Source of the DNA: SG8-4 sp964598225
Lineage (GTDB): Bacteria; Planctomycetota; Phycisphaerae; Sedimentisphaerales; Anaerobacaceae
DNA length: 38,105 nt
Direction: 5' to 3'
Assembly (NCBI GenBank): GCA_964598225.1
Contig: CAZRBG010000056.1
Location: forward strand, 1-38,105
In this document: piece by piece, positions 34,347 to 38,105 of the stretch
Position numbering within the stretch: position 1 is the stretch's first letter
Layout: each line of letters begins with the position of its first letter
Position numbers and translations under genes: made by a program
Notes under the pieces: model-generated
Told to the model about the DNA's origin: nothing
The model's database searches: none
The model's input: only the letters and a program-made list of their open reading frames with translations

Positions 34347-35165
34347 CTACCGCTTCCGTCGGAAAGGATTCTTGATTCTATGAAGAGCACAGTCAAACAA
34401 CCACCGGAGCTTTCCTTCGTCGTAGTGATACGGCTCGTAGCCCAGGAGTTCGTTGGCTTGGCGCATTTCCGGGCATTTGCTTAAAGCATATTTCTTCTTT
34501 GTCCGTATCTTCTTTCTCGGCAGAAGTCTGATTTTGTTTTGACTCCATCCTCTCGATGCCTGGTTATCTCCGGTCACACTGGTGAAGCCGTGATAAGATT
34601 GAGTGACGTCAACGTACCGAATTCCTGCATAGTCGCATATCTGTTCTAATACGCCGCCGGGATCGCTGCAAAAGTCCTCGTACTTAAAAACGGGAATATC
34701 GAATTCTCTCAGGGCTTTTACGTAGCGAAGGTACGGCGGGAAAAAGACATTGACCTTTTTCATCGACCGCGAAATCCATACGTCGATCGCATCTCTCACA
34801 AAAGCAAAGGGCCTGACTCGGCAGCGGTCGTTCAACAGATCGAGAATCTGAAATCTGCCCGGAGGATCATAATCATTGGACTCGAGACTCTCGAAGTTAT
34901 TGATGGTCCACTCACGGATAATCAGGGTTTTGCCGTTTTCCGCACAATATCTCTCCAGTTCGAGAATGTTATCCGGCAGGCCGGTGGATTTGAGTTCAAT
35001 GCCGTACCATTCCAGCGCCTGACGCTTGACGAGATTGGGCGCGTCCGGATACGCCGCGTTGTAAGGGGTGATTTCCGACATAATCACCACGTCCGGAAGG
35101 CTGCCTAAACATCGATTCAACAGCGTCCCTCCGGAACGAGCATAACACAGCATCACAACCACCAT
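34347..35165 (-). CDS. Sulfotransferase family protein
   Basis: 272-aa PAPS-dependent sulfotransferase-like protein, cytoplasmic or membrane-peripheral. The 5'-phosphosulfate loop is YARSGGTLLNRCL at 8-20, and the 3'-phosphate site is FVRDAIDVWISRSM about residue 122. FKYEDFCSDPGGVLEQICDY is the conserved helix region after it. The C-terminus is basic. AAGGTGTTTTT precedes the ATG. Could add sulfate to surface polysaccharide or a small molecule. No sulfate-activation genes are nearby. Confidence 0.85.
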   Translation of the reverse strand: MVVVMLCYARSGGTLLNRCLGSLPDVVIMSEITPYNAAYPDAPNLVKRQALEWYGIELKSTGLPDNILELERYCAENGKTLIIREWTINNFESLESNDYDPPGRFQILDLLNDRCRVRPFAFVRDAIDVWISRSMKKVNVFFPPYLRYVKALREFDIPVFKYEDFCSDPGGVLEQICDYAGIRYVDVTQSYHGFTSVTGDNQASRGWSQNKIRLLPRKKIRTKKKYALSKCPEMRQANELLGYEPYHYDEGKLRWLFDCALHRIKNPFRRKR

Positions 35166-35272
35166 AAAAACACCTTAAACGTCTTATTAGATTCTCCGGG
35201 TCGCCAGCGTGAAAAATTGCTTATAGAGGTGCCGTTGGTGCCGGCCCTCTTAATTCTCACTCGAGGGCATCT

Positions 35273-36271
35273 CTATTGCTCTGCAGCGGCAGTCCGGAAG
35301 GACGAGGCCGTCTTTTTCATCGCTCTCCAGAATTCAGCCGTTGCGATTTGCTGATCCGCATCCACCGCCTTGTAAATCGGGCCATTCTCATCGGCCGCCA
35401 GAACGGGGTTCCCGGCGGTGTCGATGCCGGTCGCGCTGAACCTTTTTACCTTGGTAATGTAGTCGGGGCGCATGATTACTACCGCCCCCTGGCCGTCGGC
35501 GTCCTTTTCGTGGGGGCCGCGCGGGTGTTGTTTTGTGTACATCATTCGGAAGAAGGGAATCTCCAGGCCTAATTCATCCCGGATACGGCGGCGCGGCACG
35601 AGTGGCATTTTCATGTATACCTTGCCGCGGTTGCCGGGCGGGCCGAAGGGAATCGACAGGACCCGAAACTTGCTCATCACGATAGTCCATGCCCAGCGGT
35701 CCAAACCTGAGTTGTAGTCGGGCCTTTCACAGCCGAAAACTCCGCTGACTACGACCTTGCCTGCGATAGTCGGCTCGAGCAGGTAGGCATCTGCAATCGC
35801 CGTAAGCTGGCCGCCCGTTACGATCACCAGTGGCCTTTCCTCCGTTGCCTGGCCGGCGATTCGGGCGAGCCACCTGCTGGACGGGAGGTTCAGGGGCTTC
35901 GTATCCTGGATTCGGTTGGAAGCGGGACGTTCCAACTGAGTTCTGGCCCCGGCCATCGTCTTCGGCACGTTCCTCATGCCGCTCTGGCGGGCAATATCGC
36001 AGATTTCCCGCCTGCCGGCAACGAATAGTTCGTACTCCCGCTGATTCGCCCGGTAGGTGGTGATCATGCCTTTCAGTTCGATGTCACCCAGATGAGCCAG
36101 CGCAAGAAGGTATTCGTCCGTGTATACGTCTCGATGGTCATCGTTGTCGTAGAACACCGGGCATGTCCTGTCAAACGGCAACTCGGCCGCATTCACGCAC
36201 GAGACAATCCCCAGGACCAATGCCACGCATATAAAATGCGAGATTCCATTACTTCGCTTCCTTAGTGTCAT
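35273..36271 (-). CDS. Secreted nucleoside hydrolase-like protein
   Basis: 332-aa protein with a signal peptide (FICVALVLGIVSCVNAAE). The N-terminal VFYDNDDHRDVYTDEYLLAL occupies the position of the IunH calcium site (normally DTDxGxDDxxAL), but the spacing of acids is changed, so canonical activity is doubtful. PLVIVTGGQLTAIADAYLLE matches the second-half motif of the family. AAGGAG lies 8 nt before the ATG. Secreted, divergent nucleoside-hydrolase-like proteins are frequent in planctomycetes. Substrate unknown. Confidence 0.75.
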   Translation of the reverse strand: MTLRKRSNGISHFICVALVLGIVSCVNAAELPFDRTCPVFYDNDDHRDVYTDEYLLALAHLGDIELKGMITTYRANQREYELFVAGRREICDIARQSGMRNVPKTMAGARTQLERPASNRIQDTKPLNLPSSRWLARIAGQATEERPLVIVTGGQLTAIADAYLLEPTIAGKVVVSGVFGCERPDYNSGLDRWAWTIVMSKFRVLSIPFGPPGNRGKVYMKMPLVPRRRIRDELGLEIPFFRMMYTKQHPRGPHEKDADGQGAVVIMRPDYITKVKRFSATGIDTAGNPVLAADENGPIYKAVDADQQIATAEFWRAMKKTASSFRTAAAEQ

Positions 36272-36289
36272 CCAGATGCTCCTTCCGAA

Positions 36290-36964
36290 TTAGTATCCGC
36301 TACTTTTTTTCGGTCTTCCTCTCGGTCTTAATGTCGATTGCAACTGCAAACGTGCCGCAGTCTTTTGCGTCCAGTTTGTCTGGCCGAACGGGGCGCCTCG
36401 CTTGATGCTCACTTCTATACGGTCCAGCTCCTTTTTGGGGAGCTTTCTGCGCAGGATCGCGGCCCAATTTGAAGGCAACTCGATCGGCCCGTCGCTCAGT
36501 TCAAACGGGCAGTCATAACCGATGCGAACGGCAAAGCTCGACCAGAGCCAGTCATCCGCTCTCTCCACCAGGCCGGCCCGCAATGGATTGGCTTCGATAT
36601 AGCGCAACACCGTCAAATAATGTGAATCGTCCTGCACCGGAAAACTCTTGAACCGCCCCTGGTAAAGGTGACCTATACCGACAGTACCATGTGAAGCGTG
36701 ATATCGCTGTGTGTGCGTAAGGCTGATCCAACGCATGAACTGTGACAGATCGCCGTCCTCACGCGGCCACAGCAGCAGATGCCAGTGATTGCCCATAACG
36801 CAGTAGCCGCAAATGCGCATCGAAAACCGCTCTACACCCTCGGCCATAATCTGCTCGAAGGCGAGAAAGTCATCATCCTTGCGAAATATGCGCAACCGCC
36901 CGTTAGCCCGATTGAGCACATGATAAACATATCCGCCTAAAGTTATTCTTTTCGGCCTCGACAT
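36290..36964 (-). CDS. REP-associated tyrosine transposase (RAYT)
   Basis: 224-aa Y1 transposase of the IS200/IS605-like TnpA_REP branch. MSRPKRITLGGYVYHVLNRA is the standard N-terminus, GNHWHLLL carries the HUH metal motif, and the catalytic Tyr is in LRYIEANPLRAGLV. GHLYQGRFKSFPV is a further family block. Such enzymes are single-copy domesticated transposases linked to dispersed REP palindromes. No flanking terminal repeats seen. The start at 36964 fits the family; an in-frame TTG at 37033 would add 23 unrelated residues. No ribosome site is present, see the promoter entry. Confidence 0.88.
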   Translation of the reverse strand: MSRPKRITLGGYVYHVLNRANGRLRIFRKDDDFLAFEQIMAEGVERFSMRICGYCVMGNHWHLLLWPREDGDLSQFMRWISLTHTQRYHASHGTVGIGHLYQGRFKSFPVQDDSHYLTVLRYIEANPLRAGLVERADDWLWSSFAVRIGYDCPFELSDGPIELPSNWAAILRRKLPKKELDRIEVSIKRGAPFGQTNWTQKTAARLQLQSTLRPRGRPKKSSGY

Positions 36965-36971
36965 ACTAACA

Positions 36972-36999
36972 ATTATGCAAGAATGTGCAGTACCGTCAA
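36972..36999 (-). promoter_or_regulatory. Candidate promoter of the RAYT gene
   Basis: On the - strand TTGACG (36999-36994), a 16-nt spacer and CATAAT (36977-36972). The -10 ends 7 nt before the ATG, so the transcript would begin at or next to the start codon, matching the absence of a ribosome site (leaderless message). Prediction by eye only. Confidence 0.4.
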
Positions 37000-37046
37000 G
37001 CAAAAAATGTACCGGACCCTTTAATTCCTCCAACTACGCCTTCTTT

Positions 37047-37217
37047 CTATATGGCCTTGCGTTTCTTTAGCGGTTTTGGCTTACGATGTGCGAGTTTATG
37101 GCCGTGTTTTTTCTGTTCGGAATAGATATGTTCCAGATACTTTGCCGGATCATGATCGTATTCCTTTTCAATCTCGTGGCGTATTCTTCTGACTTCCTCT
37201 ACGATTATATCTTTCAT
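37047..37217 (-). CDS. 56-aa charged small protein
   Basis: Begins MKDIIVEEVRRIRHEIEKEY and ends in a Lys/Arg/His-rich tail (KLAHRKPKPLKKRKAI). The N-terminus resembles small proteins of the MKDPIVEEVRxxRxE type that are often paired with toxin genes, though no toxin partner is obvious here. AAGGTG lies 8 nt before the ATG. Located between the HNH gene and the RAYT promoter, all - strand. Confidence 0.6.
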   Translation of the reverse strand: MKDIIVEEVRRIRHEIEKEYDHDPAKYLEHIYSEQKKHGHKLAHRKPKPLKKRKAI

Positions 37218-37236
37218 GCACTGGACACCTTCAATT

Positions 37237-37761
37237 CTACTCTGATTGTGATGTTAAAATAATTCTGTCCAACGTTTGCTGAGCGTCATGACTCCCGTGA
37301 GCAATTTGTATGCTTTCGAAAAGCTCGTGCAAATCTACGATTTCTAAAAATTGTCCATCAGTTACAATGTCATTTAAGAAGGGCTGTAAATTCTGCAAAG
37401 CTGCGATAGCTCCCTCTAAACTTGCGGCAATCTGGGACTTGGGAAAATCATTTGCATTAATACAAAACCCTGAGTAGACCAAATTTAGCCCGACCTCCCA
37501 AAGGGCCCACTTTAAGAATTGAGGGCTTAGATTCTTTCGCTTCCTTTCAATAAGTTGCCAATGCTTCAGAAGTTTTGTTGCATGGCAAAATATACGTAGG
37601 GTAATGAGATTATCTATTTGATCTTCACCACCATCACTTTTAGGCACTATATGATGAATGTGACTTTCGAATCCAGCCTCTTTGCCGACTCTTAAGCCAC
37701 ATTCTTGACATCTACCTTTATCTCGTTCTCGAACCTGATTTCTTAATTTTTGTGTAATCAT
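37237..37761 (-). CDS. HNH endonuclease-like protein
   Basis: 174-aa protein. An N-terminal HNH module spans residues 5-65: RERDKGRCQECGL with a CxxC zinc pair, HIHHIVPKSDGGEDQIDNLI, and IFCHATK. The second CxxC-type pair of many HNH enzymes is reduced to FCHATK (one Cys plus His). The C-terminal 110 residues are helical without a recognised domain. Start at ATG 37761; a TTG at 37767 is in frame. 26 nt downstream of the helix-turn-helix gene and probably in one unit with it. Could be a restriction or mobile-element nuclease. Confidence 0.75.
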   Translation of the reverse strand: MITQKLRNQVRERDKGRCQECGLRVGKEAGFESHIHHIVPKSDGGEDQIDNLITLRIFCHATKLLKHWQLIERKRKNLSPQFLKWALWEVGLNLVYSGFCINANDFPKSQIAASLEGAIAALQNLQPFLNDIVTDGQFLEIVDLHELFESIQIAHGSHDAQQTLDRIILTSQSE

Positions 37762-37787
37762 TGGCAAGTAATCCCAGCATTTAGGAT

Positions 37788-38027
37788 TTAATAGGATTGG
37801 CGAATCTTTCCAAGCTTTACTAACCGTGACTGTATTGCACCTTTTGTTCTTTGATGGATATCTGATAGTTCTTTAATTGACTTGCCTGAGTCGAATAATT
37901 CTACAAGTCTCTTATCCTCTTCTTCTGACCAGGACTTCCCGGCATTATTGGGGAGATTCCTTTGTCTCCTATCACGTTCTTTCTGTTTCTCTAACGCTGT
38001 AATAGCAGCAAATAAAGCTCGTATCAC
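37788..38027 (-). CDS. Small Myb/SANT-like helix-turn-helix protein
   Basis: 79-aa protein, or the C-terminal part of one. Residues 32-75, with WSEEEDKRLVELFDSGKSIK then ELSDIHQRTKGAIQSRLVKL, form a three-helix DNA-binding fold of the SANT/Myb type often found at the end of larger bacterial proteins. Preceded by a charged helix (LEKQKERDRRQR). The start used is a GTG without clear ribosome site, so the true start is uncertain. The last 78 nt of the window contain nothing recognisable. Confidence 0.6.
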   Translation of the reverse strand: MIRALFAAITALEKQKERDRRQRNLPNNAGKSWSEEEDKRLVELFDSGKSIKELSDIHQRTKGAIQSRLVKLGKIRQSY

Positions 38028-38105
38028 CTGAGGATATTGATAAAGACTATTAGACCCAAAACAAGTGTAGATTGAGCCAAAAGAGTAACATTAATTCTAG
38101 AAAAA

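Noticed and set aside
33859..34375. Two + strand open frames before the efflux operon
   Set aside because: Composition is not protein-like, they lack ribosome sites, and no family is recognisable.
1..38105. CRISPR arrays, tRNA and rRNA genes
   Set aside because: No regularly spaced direct repeats and no tRNA or rRNA signatures were seen on either strand by eye.

Overview
The window looks like chromosomal DNA of a Planctomycetota bacterium, most likely Phycisphaerae-like. This is an inference from gene content: a formylglycine-type sulfatase, a Tat-exported sugar isomerase-like TIM barrel, a Tat-exported Gfo/Idh/MocA oxidoreductase, a Tat-type FAD oxidoreductase, a PQQ-like beta-propeller protein and a large secreted esterase. 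No rRNA, tRNA or CRISPR array was seen.

The centrepiece is a co-directional gas vesicle cluster at 4311-17759 (about 13.4 kb, + strand). Order: gvpA, two repeat/coiled-coil proteins (the second GvpC-like), gvpN, an unnamed 101-aa protein, gvpH (Hsp20), an ArsA/Get3-like ATPase, a CDC48-like double AAA ATPase, a GvpF/L protein fused to a C-terminal J-domain, two more GvpF/L proteins, gvpG, gvpO, GvpL, a GvpS-type GvpA paralogue, a fifth GvpF/L, gvpK, gvpJ and a TraB/GumN-like protein. Genes are tightly packed, often with 4-13 nt overlaps. The block F-G-(O)-L-S-(F/L)-K-J follows the known Bacillus megaterium order. What stands out is that one operon holds five chaperone or remodelling activities (Hsp20, J-domain, Get3-like, CDC48-like, GvpN AAA+) plus five GvpF/L paralogues. 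It reads as a self-contained assembly and quality-control kit for a very hydrophobic shell protein.

Left flank (1-3815): a decayed serine hydrolase with a probable N-terminal frameshift and no SxxK region, REP-like palindromes, an octamer tandem repeat, then a sulfatase and a TIM-barrel protein on the - strand. Right of the gvp cluster (17881-26464): PQQ-like propeller and Gfo/Idh/MocA (-), then esterase, membrane protein, FAD oxidoreductase, a microprotein, an iodotyrosine-deiodinase-like nitroreductase and a shortened YdeI/OmdA protein (+).

The region 26643-33711 holds a secreted Gly/Arg/Pro-rich protein with its own rho-independent terminator, and a complete - strand tripartite efflux operon (TolC-like, HlyD-like adaptor, MacB-type ATPase, MacB-type permease). 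The right end (34347-38105, all -) carries a sulfotransferase, a secreted nucleoside-hydrolase-like protein, a REP-associated tyrosine transposase (RAYT), a 56-aa small protein, an HNH protein and a Myb/SANT-like helix-turn-helix protein. The RAYT gene and the scattered REP-like palindromes may belong together.
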